The notes beneath the pieces were generated by a model. That model had not been told where the DNA came from. It worked only from the letters and a program-made list of their open reading frames with translations, and did no database searches. DNA of 64,000 nt from Enhydrobacter sp. (GTDB taxonomy: Bacteria; Pseudomonadota; Alphaproteobacteria; Reyranellales; Reyranellaceae). A program made the translations under genes and the position numbers. Where the stretch lies: the NCBI RefSeq assembly GCF_030246845.1, contig NZ_CP126889.1, positions 620,001-684,000 of the forward strand, read 5' to 3'. Shown here piece after piece: positions 30,029 to 38,950 of the stretch. The first letter of the stretch is position 1; each line of letters begins with the position of its first letter.

Positions 30029-31879
30029 ATGAGGGACAACGGCTTGCCCGTCTCGGGTGCATCGATCGAAGTCGAGGGTTGCGACACCATCGCCAGGCTG
30101 TTCTGGCACCAGGTGGGCGCGCGGGGCGACCGCACGGCGTTCCGTGAGAAGGATCTAGGCATCTGGCAGGCGACGAGCTGGCGCGACTACGGCGAGCGGG
30201 CGCGCGCCGTCGGCATGGGCCTCGCCCGGCTCGGCCTGGTACGCGGGGAGGTCGTCTCCATCCTGGCGGAGACCGTCCCCGAATGGCTCTATGCCGACAT
30301 GGGGACGATGGGCGCGGGCGGCGTCTCCAACGGCATCTACCCGACCGACTCCGCCAAGCAGGTCGAGTACATCCTGAGCGACAGCCGGTCGCGCTTCCTG
30401 TTCGTCGAGGACGAGGAGCAGCTCGACAAGTTCCTCGAGGTGCGCGAGCGCTGCCCGCTGGTGCGCAAGGTGTTCGTGTTCGACATGGAGGGCCTGTCGG
30501 ACTTCCGCGACGGGCAGGTCATGCCGTTCGACGAGCTGCTGGCGCTCGGCCGCCAGCATCAGACGGAGCATCCGCGCCTGTGGGAGGAGCTGGTATCGGC
30601 CTCGCGGCCGGACGACCTCGCCCTTCTCGTCTATACGTCGGGCACGACCGGGCCGCCCAAGGGCGCCATGCTCTCGCATCGCAATGTCATCTTCCAGATC
30701 GGCAATGCCGACGCTTTCATCCCGATGGCGGCGGGCGACGAGCAGCTCGCCTTCCTGCCGCTCTGCCACATCGCCGAGCGCACCTTCACGGTCTTCCTGC
30801 CGCTGCGCTCGGGGGCGATCGCCAACTTCGCCGAGAGCGTCGAGACCGTGCCCGAGAACGTGCGCGAGGTGGCGCCCACGATCTTCTTCGCCGTGCCGCG
30901 CATCTGGGAGCGCTTCTACTCGGGCATCGCCATCCGCATGAAGGAGGCGACCTGGATCGGGCGCACCGCCTACCGCTGGGCGGTGAGCGTCGGGCTCGGA
31001 ATCGCCGAGGCGGAGCTCGACGGCCGCCGGCCCTCCGCGTTCCACCGCCTGCTCTTCCGGCTGGCCGACTTCCTGGTGCTCGACAACATCAAGCGCGCCA
31101 TCGGCATGCATCGCGTGCGCTTCGCCGGCACCGGCGCCGCGCCGATCGCCCCCGATCTCATCAAGTGGTATCGCGCGCTCGGTATCGACATGCGCGAGGT
31201 CTACGGCCAGACCGAGAATTGCGGGCTGGCAACCGGCATGCCGGACCGCATCAAGCTCGGCACCGTGGGCATCGCTGCGCCCGGCACCGAGGTGAAGGTG
31301 TCGCCCGACGGCGAGATCCTGCTGAAAGGCCCGCACGTCTTCATGGGCTATCTCAACAATCCGCAGAAGACGGCCGAGGCGGTATCCGATGGCTGGCTGC
31401 ACACCGGCGATGTCGGCTTCCTCGACAACGAGGGCTACCTCAAGATCACCGACCGGATGAAGGACATCATCATCACTGCGGGCGGCAAGAACGTCACGCC
31501 GTCGGAGATCGAGAACCAGCTCAAGTTCTCGCCCTACATCTCCGATGCGGTCGTGATCGGCGACCGGCGCAAGTTCCTGAGCTGCCTCGTGATGATCGAC
31601 TACGAGAACGTTGCCAAGTATGCCCAGGACAGCAACGTGCCCTTCACCGACTTCGCCTCGCTCTGCCGCACGCGCGAGGTGATCGAGCTGATCGGCGCCG
31701 AGATCGAGCGGGTCAACCAGAACTTTGCGCGCGTCGAGACCGTCAAGAAGTTCCGGCTGATCGAGCAGCAGCTCACGGCCGAGGACGAGGAGCTGACCCC
31801 GACCATGAAGCTCAAGCGCAAGTTCGTGAACGAGAAGTACAAGGCCCTGATCGACGGCATGTACGTGGAGGCGGCGTGA
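30029..31879 (+). CDS. AMP-dependent acyl-CoA synthetase (long-chain type)
   Basis: 616 residues of the ANL superfamily. P-loop VYTSGTTGPPKGAM, adenine motif EVYGQTEN, hinge YLKITDRMKDIIITAGGKN and the C-terminal lysine region (TPTMKLKRKFV) are in order, as in long-chain fatty acyl-CoA synthetases. It lies between livF and the binding-protein gene, 12 bases after livF, so it probably activates the imported acid in the cytoplasm. Chain length or ring specificity cannot be read. Confidence 0.92.
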   Translation: MRDNGLPVSGASIEVEGCDTIARLFWHQVGARGDRTAFREKDLGIWQATSWRDYGERARAVGMGLARLGLVRGEVVSILAETVPEWLYADMGTMGAGGVSNGIYPTDSAKQVEYILSDSRSRFLFVEDEEQLDKFLEVRERCPLVRKVFVFDMEGLSDFRDGQVMPFDELLALGRQHQTEHPRLWEELVSASRPDDLALLVYTSGTTGPPKGAMLSHRNVIFQIGNADAFIPMAAGDEQLAFLPLCHIAERTFTVFLPLRSGAIANFAESVETVPENVREVAPTIFFAVPRIWERFYSGIAIRMKEATWIGRTAYRWAVSVGLGIAEAELDGRRPSAFHRLLFRLADFLVLDNIKRAIGMHRVRFAGTGAAPIAPDLIKWYRALGIDMREVYGQTENCGLATGMPDRIKLGTVGIAAPGTEVKVSPDGEILLKGPHVFMGYLNNPQKTAEAVSDGWLHTGDVGFLDNEGYLKITDRMKDIIITAGGKNVTPSEIENQLKFSPYISDAVVIGDRRKFLSCLVMIDYENVAKYAQDSNVPFTDFASLCRTREVIELIGAEIERVNQNFARVETVKKFRLIEQQLTAEDEELTPTMKLKRKFVNEKYKALIDGMYVEAA

Positions 31880-31928
31880 TCCCGCGCGGGGCGCGTCCGC
31901 GGTGGAAGAAACCCAACGGGAGGAGGAA

Positions 31929-33101
31929 ATGACACCATCGGCAAGAATAGCGGCGTTGGCGGCCATCCTGGCGACAGCCACCGTCGCCGGCGGCGCATCG
32001 GCCCAGACGCGCGGCGTGACCGCCAACGAGATCGTGCTGGGCATGCACACCGATCTGTCCGGCGTGGCCGCGACCTACGGCGTATCGTCGTCCAACGCGG
32101 TGAAGATGCGCTTCGAGGAGATCAACGCCCAGGGCGGCGTCAACGGGCGCAAGATCAAGGTAATCGTCGAGGACCAGGGCTACCAGGTGCCGAAGGCGGT
32201 GCAGGCCTGCAACAAGCTCATCAACCGCGACAAGGTCTTCGCCTTCATCGCGCCGCTCGGCACGCCGATGAACAATGCCTGCTTCAAGGAGGAGTTCGCG
32301 GCGGGCGTGCCCAACCTCTTCCCGTTGTCCTCGGCGCGCTCGATGTACGAACCGTTCAACCGGCTGAAGTTCATCGCGGGCGCCACCTATGTCGACCAGA
32401 TTCGCGCCGGCATCAACTATCTGGTGACCAAGCAGGGCAAGAAGAAGCTCTGCGTGATGTACCAGGACACCGACTTCGGCAAGGAGATCGTCGAGGGCGC
32501 CGAGGAGCAGGCCAAGAAGCTCGGCATCAAGATCGTGGAGATGACGGCGCACAAGCCGACCGACAGCGACTTCACCGCCTCGCTCACCAAGCTCAAGTCG
32601 GCCGGTTGCGACCTGGTCGCCATGGGCACGATCGTGAAGGACACCATCGTTCCCTACACCGCCGCGCGCAAGGAAGGCTGGAACGACGTGACCTTCCTCG
32701 GCTCCGCCGCCACCTATGACCTGGTCGTCGGCGCCGCGCCGGGGATGGACGGCTTCTACGGCATGGGCCTCACCGAGATGCCCTATGCCGACAGCAAGGT
32801 CGCCTCGGTCGCGAACTTCGTGAAGCAGTACAAGGCGAAGTTCAACATCGATCCCAACATCGGCGCGGTCTACGGCTATGTCGCCGCCGACCTCACCGTG
32901 AAAGGCCTGCAGAACGCCGGCAAGAACCTGACGCTCGACAGCTTCATCTCCGGCATGGAGGCGATCAAGGGCTACCACGATATCTTCGGCGGGCCCGAGA
33001 TCAACTTCGGACCGAAGATCCGCCAGGGCGCGAACTCCTCGTTCCTGGCCGAGGTCAAGGGCGGCCGTTGGACGCGCGTCACCGAACCGCTCGGCTTCTA
33101 G
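31929..33101 (+). CDS. Periplasmic substrate-binding protein (Liv/Peripla_BP_6 type)
   Basis: 390 residues with a cleavable signal peptide (cut after GGASA, about residue 25). The type I periplasmic-binding fold is recognisable: LGMHTDLSGVAATYG, GGVNGRKIKVIVEDQGY and a long second lobe. GGAGGAGG immediately precedes the ATG, predicting high translation. Last gene of the liv operon, followed by a strong terminator. Given the acyl-CoA synthetase neighbour, the ligand may be a fatty or aromatic acid rather than an amino acid; that is inference. Confidence 0.92.
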   Translation: MTPSARIAALAAILATATVAGGASAQTRGVTANEIVLGMHTDLSGVAATYGVSSSNAVKMRFEEINAQGGVNGRKIKVIVEDQGYQVPKAVQACNKLINRDKVFAFIAPLGTPMNNACFKEEFAAGVPNLFPLSSARSMYEPFNRLKFIAGATYVDQIRAGINYLVTKQGKKKLCVMYQDTDFGKEIVEGAEEQAKKLGIKIVEMTAHKPTDSDFTASLTKLKSAGCDLVAMGTIVKDTIVPYTAARKEGWNDVTFLGSAATYDLVVGAAPGMDGFYGMGLTEMPYADSKVASVANFVKQYKAKFNIDPNIGAVYGYVAADLTVKGLQNAGKNLTLDSFISGMEAIKGYHDIFGGPEINFGPKIRQGANSSFLAEVKGGRWTRVTEPLGF

Positions 33102-33116
33102 AGCGGCGATGTCACC

Positions 33117-33147
33117 GCCCCGCTTTCCGGAGCGGGGCTTTTTCTTT
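33117..33147 (+). terminator. Rho-independent terminator of the liv operon
   Basis: A perfect 8-bp stem GCCCCGCT / AGCGGGGC with a six-base loop is followed by TTTTTCTTT. It starts 15 bases after the binding-protein stop codon, a textbook terminator. Confidence 0.93.
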
Positions 33148-33183
33148 GGTTTGCGCATCCTCTGCCGCTAAGGTCGCCCCGAC

Positions 33184-33969
33184 ATGAGCGAACTTTCGGG
33201 ACGGGTGGCGATCGTCACCGGCGGCGCCTCTGGCATCGGCGCCGCCTCGGCCAAGCTGCTGCAGGACGCGGGCGCGGCCGTGATCGTGGCCGACGTGCTG
33301 GAGGCCAGGGAAGGAGCCGGCCGCTTCGTGCGTCACGATGTGGCCTCGGAGGGCTCCTGGAAGGCCCTGCTGGCCGACGTGATGGATCGCGAAGGCCGGC
33401 TCGACATCCTGGTCAACAACGCCGGCATCAGCGGCGGGATGGGCAATGTCGAGACCACCACGGTCGAGGAGTGGCAGCGCGTGCAGGCGGTCAATTCGGA
33501 GGGTGTGTTCCTCGGCTGCCGGCACGCCGTCGAAGGCATGAGGAAGACCGGCCCAGACAAGCCCGGGACCGGCGGCTCGATCGTCAACATCTCGTCGGTC
33601 GCCGGCCTGGTGAGTGGTGCCGGATCGCTTGCCTACACCGCCAGCAAGGGCGCGGTGCGGCTTCTCACCAAGAGCGTGGCGCTCCATTGCGCCGAGAAGA
33701 GATACGGCATCCGCTGCAATTCCGTGCATCCGGGCGGCGTCGATACCGCGATCTTCGACCCGCTGTGGCAGGCGGTGGGACGCGAGCAGGGCAAGGCCTT
33801 CTTGGGCACACGCCATCCGATCGGCCGCATCGCCGAGCCGCCGGAGCTGGGCCAGGTCGTGCTCTGGCTCGCCTCCGACCGCTCGAGCTTCGTGACTGGC
33901 GCCGAGATCGTGGCCGACGGCGGCCTCACCTGCGGCCTGACGAGGAGGACGCCGCTTGGCCCGTCTTGA
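33184..33969 (+). CDS. SDR family oxidoreductase (first of tandem pair)
   Basis: 261 residues of classical SDR: TGGASGIG nucleotide loop, NNAG, SIVNISSVAGL with catalytic Ser, YTASK with Tyr and Lys. The ending has the usual TGAEIVADGGLT. Probably NAD-dependent, with a hydroxy- or keto-acyl or alcohol substrate. It overlaps the second SDR gene by 14 bases and is closely similar to it, so the pair looks like a tandem duplication. No obvious strong ribosome site. Confidence 0.9.
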   Translation: MSELSGRVAIVTGGASGIGAASAKLLQDAGAAVIVADVLEAREGAGRFVRHDVASEGSWKALLADVMDREGRLDILVNNAGISGGMGNVETTTVEEWQRVQAVNSEGVFLGCRHAVEGMRKTGPDKPGTGGSIVNISSVAGLVSGAGSLAYTASKGAVRLLTKSVALHCAEKRYGIRCNSVHPGGVDTAIFDPLWQAVGREQGKAFLGTRHPIGRIAEPPELGQVVLWLASDRSSFVTGAEIVADGGLTCGLTRRTPLGPS

Positions 33970-34714
33970 GAGCAAGGTGGTGCTGATCAGCGGCGGCGCG
34001 TCGGGGATCGGCGCCGCGACCGCGCGGCTGGTCGTGTGCGAGGGCGGCAAGGCGGTGATCGCCGACCGCGACGAGGAGAAAGGCCGCCTTCTCGCAAGGG
34101 AGCTCGGCGCCTCTGGCCTCTTCCTGCCGCTCGATGTCACCCAGGAGCCCGCGTGGCAGAAGGCCGTCGCCGGCACGATCGACACCTTCGGCGGCCTGCA
34201 CGGGCTGCTGAACGCCGCCGGCATCGGCACGCGCACCGACATCGAGAGCTGCACGCTGGCGGAATACCGCCGTGTCAACGACATCAATGCGCTGGGCACG
34301 TTCCTCGGCTGCAAGGCCGCGGTCGCGGCGATGAAGCAATCGGGCGGCGGCTCGATCGTCAACATCTCGTCGGTGCTGGGATTGCGCGGCGCCCCCTATG
34401 CCATGGCCTACTGCGCCAGCAAGGGCGCCGTGCGGCTGCTGACCAAGCACGTGGCGCTGCATTGCGCGCAGATGAAGTACAATATCCGCTGCAACTCGGT
34501 GCATCCGGGCTATATCGACACGCCCATGATCGCGCCGCGGCTCGACCAGGCCGTCGGCAACATGTCGGGCCGGCAGTGGCTCGAGGAGCTGCATCCGCTC
34601 GGCCGGCTCGGCCGTGCCGAGGAAGTCGCGAGCATGATCCTGTTCCTGCTGTCGGACGAGTCGAGCTTCTCCACCGGCGCCGAGTTCGTCTGCGACGGCG
34701 GCCTGACCGCTTGA
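33956..34714 (+). CDS. SDR family oxidoreductase (second of tandem pair)
   Basis: 252 residues. SGGASGIG, NAAG, SIVNISSVLGL and YCASK give a complete SDR active site. The start is TTG at 33956, with AGGAGG about seven bases upstream and inside the first SDR gene. Shared runs such as KGAVRLLTK and RCNSVHPG show close kinship with that gene. Adjacent similar SDRs may act on the two enantiomers of one alcohol or form a heteromer. Confidence 0.89.
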   Translation: MARLESKVVLISGGASGIGAATARLVVCEGGKAVIADRDEEKGRLLARELGASGLFLPLDVTQEPAWQKAVAGTIDTFGGLHGLLNAAGIGTRTDIESCTLAEYRRVNDINALGTFLGCKAAVAAMKQSGGGSIVNISSVLGLRGAPYAMAYCASKGAVRLLTKHVALHCAQMKYNIRCNSVHPGYIDTPMIAPRLDQAVGNMSGRQWLEELHPLGRLGRAEEVASMILFLLSDESSFSTGAEFVCDGGLTA

Positions 34715-34717
34715 TCT

Positions 34718-34779
34718 CCGGGACCGCGAGCCTCCGGCTCGCTCACGACCTCCGAGCGGACAAGATGCCCGCGGTCCGG
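34718..34779. repeat. Nested hairpin element after SDR pair
   Basis: An inner perfect hairpin GCGAGCC-TCC-GGCTCGC at 34726-34742 is nested in outer arms GGACCGCG (34721-34728) and CGCGGTCC (34770-34777). No T-tract follows. It fills the gap between convergent genes and looks like a palindromic intergenic element rather than a plain terminator. Confidence 0.6.
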
Positions 34780-34783
34780 AAGA

Positions 34784-35665
34784 TTACCTCATCCCGGTGA
34801 TCGAGGCGCTCGTCGCGCGCGGGTCGCGCTTGGGCCAGCGGCCGGCCTCGACTTGGGCGATGAAGTCGCCGACGATGCGGTTGAACTGGTCGGGATCCTC
34901 GAGATTGATGGTGTGGCCGCAATTCGGCATCACCGCGAGCGCCGCGGCCGGGATCTCGCGCTTCATCAGGAGCGCGGGGGCGAGACAGGGCCAGTCCTCG
35001 TCACCGGTCAGGATCAGGGTCGGCACCGCGAGCGCACGCATCCGGTCGACGAGATCATAAAGCGACGGCCGCTGTCCCTGGCAGCCGATCTGGGTGTTGG
35101 CCGAGCCCAGCGCCGAATGCTCGGCGAGCGCCTTCTTGAACTCGGCGAAGCCGCGCGGGTCCTTGTTCTCGAACTGCACGCGCGTCGGTCCATAGGCGTA
35201 CTTCTCGGCGAAGGCCGCCATGCCGTCGCCGAGCAGCGACGCCGCCACCGCCTCGACCTCGGCCCTGAAACGGGCCTGCTGGTCCTTCTCCGCGCCGTAG
35301 CCGACGCCCGCCACCACCAGAGACCGGGCGCGCGACGGGTGACGGAAGCCGAAATGCAGGCTCGCGAATCCGCCCATCGACAGCCCGACGACATGCGCGC
35401 GGTCGATCCCGAGATGGTCCAGCACGACCAGGATGTCGTCGGTAGCGCGCTCCTGGGAGTAGCTTTCGGGCTTCTCCGGCACGTCGGACGGCGGATAGCC
35501 GCGGGCGCCGTAGGTGATGCAGCGATAGCGCTGGCCGAAATGGCGCATCTGCATCTCCCAGGAACGATGGTCGGCCGCGAATTCGTGGACGAAGATGATC
35601 GGCGCCCCGGCCCCGGTTTCCTCGACATAGAGCTTCACGCCATCGTCGGTCGTCGCGTAAGGCAT
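34784..35665 (-). CDS. Alpha/beta hydrolase (Ser nucleophile)
   Basis: 293 residues. Nucleophile elbow VGLSMGGFASL, acid region LILTGDEDW and the catalytic His in NCGHTINLEDPD. The oxyanion position reads VHEFAAD instead of the usual HG motif. A related wording is seen in some beta-ketoadipate enol-lactonase-like hydrolases, which is as far as I can go. It is cytoplasmic, and divergent from the 2OG dioxygenase gene. Confidence 0.87.
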   Translation of the reverse strand: MPYATTDDGVKLYVEETGAGAPIIFVHEFAADHRSWEMQMRHFGQRYRCITYGARGYPPSDVPEKPESYSQERATDDILVVLDHLGIDRAHVVGLSMGGFASLHFGFRHPSRARSLVVAGVGYGAEKDQQARFRAEVEAVAASLLGDGMAAFAEKYAYGPTRVQFENKDPRGFAEFKKALAEHSALGSANTQIGCQGQRPSLYDLVDRMRALAVPTLILTGDEDWPCLAPALLMKREIPAAALAVMPNCGHTINLEDPDQFNRIVGDFIAQVEAGRWPKRDPRATSASITGMR

Positions 35666-35737
35666 TGTTTTTCTCCGGCAAGCCTCGACATTAGCTCATA
35701 TGGCGGGCCGAGACCCGCCGGTGCTACGGTTTTGGCC

Positions 35738-36481
35738 ATGAGCGAGATCGGGACAGGATTGCAGAACGCGACGGGCATCCGCCAGACCGTTGCCCGCGCC
35801 GGCTATGCGTTTGTCGAGGCCTCGGATATGCGCACGGCGCTCGGCCGGTTCGGCACGCTGGCCGACTGGGCCGCCTTCGCCGAGAGCTGGAACGATCTCG
35901 AGACCGACACCTACATGGCCGATGGCGGCCGCTATCGGCGGCGGCGGTTCGCCGTCTTCGCCGCACCGCGCCAAGGGGCGATCGTCCGCGGAGCGCATCA
36001 GCCGCACTACCAGAGCCTCGACTACAACACCCTGAACGGCGGCATCGAGCGCTGGTTCGAGCCGATCAGGCCCGAGATCGCCGACGGCCCGAGCTTCCGC
36101 ACCATCCTCGAATATTGCCGCTCGCTGTTCGGCCGGCTGGCCCCCGACGTCGCGCACTGGCATGTCGAGGCGCATCAGTTCCGCATCGAAGCCCGGCCCG
36201 GGGAACAGGGCAAGCCGACGCCCGAGGGCATGCATCGCGACGGCGTCGACTATGTGCTGGTGCTGCTGGTCGCCCGCCGCAACATCCGCAGCGGCACGAC
36301 CACCGTGCACGATCTCGACAAGCGCGCGCTCGGCAGCTTCACCCTGACCGACCCGCTCGACTCGGCGCTGGTCGACGATGCGCGCTGCTACCACGGCGTC
36401 ACGCCGGTCGAGCCCGAGAACCCCGCCCAGCCCGCCTATCGCGACGTCCTGGTCGTGACGTTCCGGAAGAAGCAGTCCTGA
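35738..36481 (+). CDS. 2OG-Fe(II) dioxygenase family protein (amino-acid hydroxylase-like)
   Basis: 247 residues of the 2OG-Fe_Oxy_2 family, which includes L-isoleucine 4-hydroxylase and BsmA. The iron ligands are His and Asp in GMHRDGVDY and a distal His in CYHGVTPV; a neighbouring Arg/Lys would hold 2-oxoglutarate. Conserved text TLTDPLDSALVDDARC fits. It probably hydroxylates a free amino acid. A GGCGGG/CCCGCC hairpin lies just upstream, in the gap to the divergent hydrolase. Confidence 0.85.
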   Translation: MSEIGTGLQNATGIRQTVARAGYAFVEASDMRTALGRFGTLADWAAFAESWNDLETDTYMADGGRYRRRRFAVFAAPRQGAIVRGAHQPHYQSLDYNTLNGGIERWFEPIRPEIADGPSFRTILEYCRSLFGRLAPDVAHWHVEAHQFRIEARPGEQGKPTPEGMHRDGVDYVLVLLVARRNIRSGTTTVHDLDKRALGSFTLTDPLDSALVDDARCYHGVTPVEPENPAQPAYRDVLVVTFRKKQS

Positions 36482-36526
36482 TCGACGATCATGCTCGTTC
36501 GGCCCTGCGTCCCGGCGGCATCGTGA

Positions 36527-37294
36527 TCATGAACTGCGAGAGACTCTTCGCATCAGGTAAGTGTCCATGATCCAGCCATGCGCCGCCCGGGCATCGCGGC
36601 GCAGGCGGTTGATCTTCGCGGCGGCTTCCTTCAGGCGGCCGGCAACGAGGATCTCGTCCGACGTCCCGAGATAGGCGCCCCAGAAGATCTCGACCTCCTG
36701 ATCGGCAAAGCGGTTGTAGGTCTCCTCGCCGTCGAGCATCACCACGACGCTATCGGCGCCATCGGGCCAGCCTTCCTTCAGACGCCGGCCGGTCGTGATC
36801 AGCACCGGCTGGCCGATGCGGTTGAGCGTGATGCGGTGCCGGGCCGCCAGGATCTGGAGGCTGCTGATGCCGGGGATGACCTCGTACCGCAGTGCCTGCC
36901 CCGGCTTGCGCGCGAGCGCCTCGACGTTGCGGATCGTGCTGTCGTAGAGCGCGGGATCGCCCCAGGCGAGGATGCCGCCGCACTGACCTTCGCCCAGCTC
37001 GCTGTCGATCATGCGCTGAAAGGCCGCCTGCTTGTCGCGATTGAGGTCGTCCACGCAGGCGGCGTAGTCCGCCGGCGCGCGCTCGCGCGGCGGGCTCCGC
37101 GCTTCGACGACGCGGTAGGGGTGGTCCTCGATATAGCGACGCAGGATCTCGAGACGCAGCGCCACCATGTCCCGCTTGAGCGAGCCCTTCTCCAGCACGA
37201 AGAAGACGTCCACCCGGTTCAGCGCCTCGACCGCCTCGACCGTCACCTGCCGCGGATCGCCGGGCCCGATGCCGATGATCAGGATCGTTTTCAT
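36527..37294 (-). CDS. cobF: Precorrin-6A synthase (deacetylating), CobF
   Basis: 255 residues of the precorrin methyltransferase fold: GIGPGDPRQVTVEAVEALNR at the start, the AWGDPALYDSTIR loop and the IPGISSLQILAARH segment are typical of CobF. It converts precorrin-5 to precorrin-6A with S-adenosylmethionine in the aerobic cobalamin pathway. No other cob gene is in the window, so the gene is detached from a cluster. The start was set at MKTILIIG, the canonical N-terminus. Confidence 0.93.
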   Translation of the reverse strand: MKTILIIGIGPGDPRQVTVEAVEALNRVDVFFVLEKGSLKRDMVALRLEILRRYIEDHPYRVVEARSPPRERAPADYAACVDDLNRDKQAAFQRMIDSELGEGQCGGILAWGDPALYDSTIRNVEALARKPGQALRYEVIPGISSLQILAARHRITLNRIGQPVLITTGRRLKEGWPDGADSVVVMLDGEETYNRFADQEVEIFWGAYLGTSDEILVAGRLKEAAAKINRLRRDARAAHGWIMDTYLMRRVSRSS

Positions 37295-37397
37295 CGCGGT
37301 GGTCCTAACGTGCCATCCAGGAGACAGCAAGCTACTGCGCTGTCAACGATCCGCCGCCCACGGCGACGAAGAGCCGGTCCAGGAAACAGAGGCCTGG

Positions 37398-38948
37398 TCA
37401 TTCGAGGACGGCGGGATGCGCGCCCGCCTGGGGCCTGGCGCGCCGGATCAGCACGAGGAAGGGAATGGTGAACAGCGTCAGCAGCATCATCAGCCGGAAG
37501 TCGTCGATATAGGCGATCATCGCCGCCTGGTTGGTGATCATGGCGTTCAACGCCGCGATGCCCTTGGCGGTCGAAATATCGACATGGGCCGCCAGGGCGG
37601 CGGGGTTGGACGTCATGTCGTAGGGCGTGACGTGCTCGGCGAGCGAGGCATGCAGGCGCTGGGTGTTCTGCGTCAGCAGGAACATCACGACCGAGATACC
37701 GATCGAGCTGCCGAGATTGCGCAGCAGGTTGAAGAACGCGGTGCCTTCGTTGCGCAGCGGGCCGGGCAGCGTCGTGAAGGCGACGGTCGAGAGCGGCACA
37801 TAGACGAGGCCCACGCCCAGGCCCTGCAGCACGCCGGAGACCACGATCGGCCAGTAGTCCATCAGAAGCGACCACTGGGTCATCTGCCAGAGCGAGTAGG
37901 CCGTGACCAGAAGACCGGCTGCGATGATCAGCCGGGCGTCGAAGCGCTGGATCAGCCGGCCGACGATCATCATGCCGAGGAGCGTGCCGAGGCCGCGCGG
38001 CGCCGTGACGAGGCCGGTCAGCACCACCGGATACTGGAGCTGGTTCTGCAGGAGCGGCGGCAGCAGCGCCAGGGTGGCGAACAGCACGACGCCGACCAGG
38101 AAGATGAAGACATTCGAGGCGAGGAAGTTTCGATCCTTGAACAGGCCGGGATTGAGGAACGGGTGCCGGCTCGTGAACATGTGCACGATGAAGAGATAGA
38201 AGCCGAGGCTCGACACGACCGCCTCGACGATGATCTCGGTCGAGGAGAACCAGTCCAGCAACTGGCCGCGGTCGAGCATCAGCTGGAGCGCCGCGATGCC
38301 GACGCTCAAGGTCGCGAAGCCGAAGAAGTCGAAACTCGACGAGCGCGGGGCACGGCTTTCCGGCAACGTCGAGACCAGCCCCAGGAAGGCCAGCACGCCA
38401 ATCGGCAGGTTGATGTAGAACACCCAGCGCCAACTGTAGTTGTCGGTCAGCCAGCCGCCGAGCGCGGGCCCCAGGATCGGCCCCATCGTGACGCCGATGC
38501 CCCAGATCGCCATGGCGCGGCCGAAGTTCCGCGCCGAGTTGATGTCGAACAGCACCGCCTGCGAAAGCGGCACCAGTGCCGCGCCGCCCACGCCCTGCAG
38601 GAAGCGGAAGGCGACGATCTCGGGCAGCGTCTCGGCCAGTCCGCAGAGCGCGGACGCGACGGTGAAGACGACGATGGAGACGAGGAACACGCGGCGGCGG
38701 CCGAATTGGTTGGCCATCCAGCCGGTGAGCGGGATCGTGATCGCGGCGGCGACGATATAGGAAGTGAGCACCCAGCCCATCTCGTCCTGCGTGGCCGAGA
38801 CCGTGCCCTGCATGTGCGGCAGCGCGACATTGGCGATCGTCGTGTCGAGCGCCTGCATGATGGTCGCCAGCATCACCGAAACGGTGATGATGCCCTTGTG
38901 GGGCACCTCCTCGAACCGTCCTTGCGACGATCGACCCGTGTCGCTCAC
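37398..38948 (-). CDS. DHA2 family MFS exporter (EmrB-like)
   Basis: 516 residues with fourteen predicted transmembrane helices. It carries ALDTTIANVALPHM in TM1, GWMANQFGRRRVF as motif A and MGPILGPALGGWL as motif C. It begins with GTG, two bases after the HlyD-type gene stop, and works with that adaptor as an EmrAB-like system exporting hydrophobic compounds across the envelope. The LysR gene upstream probably controls both. Confidence 0.9.
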   Translation of the reverse strand: MSDTGRSSQGRFEEVPHKGIITVSVMLATIMQALDTTIANVALPHMQGTVSATQDEMGWVLTSYIVAAAITIPLTGWMANQFGRRRVFLVSIVVFTVASALCGLAETLPEIVAFRFLQGVGGAALVPLSQAVLFDINSARNFGRAMAIWGIGVTMGPILGPALGGWLTDNYSWRWVFYINLPIGVLAFLGLVSTLPESRAPRSSSFDFFGFATLSVGIAALQLMLDRGQLLDWFSSTEIIVEAVVSSLGFYLFIVHMFTSRHPFLNPGLFKDRNFLASNVFIFLVGVVLFATLALLPPLLQNQLQYPVVLTGLVTAPRGLGTLLGMMIVGRLIQRFDARLIIAAGLLVTAYSLWQMTQWSLLMDYWPIVVSGVLQGLGVGLVYVPLSTVAFTTLPGPLRNEGTAFFNLLRNLGSSIGISVVMFLLTQNTQRLHASLAEHVTPYDMTSNPAALAAHVDISTAKGIAALNAMITNQAAMIAYIDDFRLMMLLTLFTIPFLVLIRRARPQAGAHPAVLE

Positions 38949-38950
38949 GG

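Noticed and set aside
35702..35719. GGCGGG/CCCGCC hairpin as a terminator
   Set aside because: It lies between divergent gene starts and has no T-tract; at most a chance or leader hairpin.
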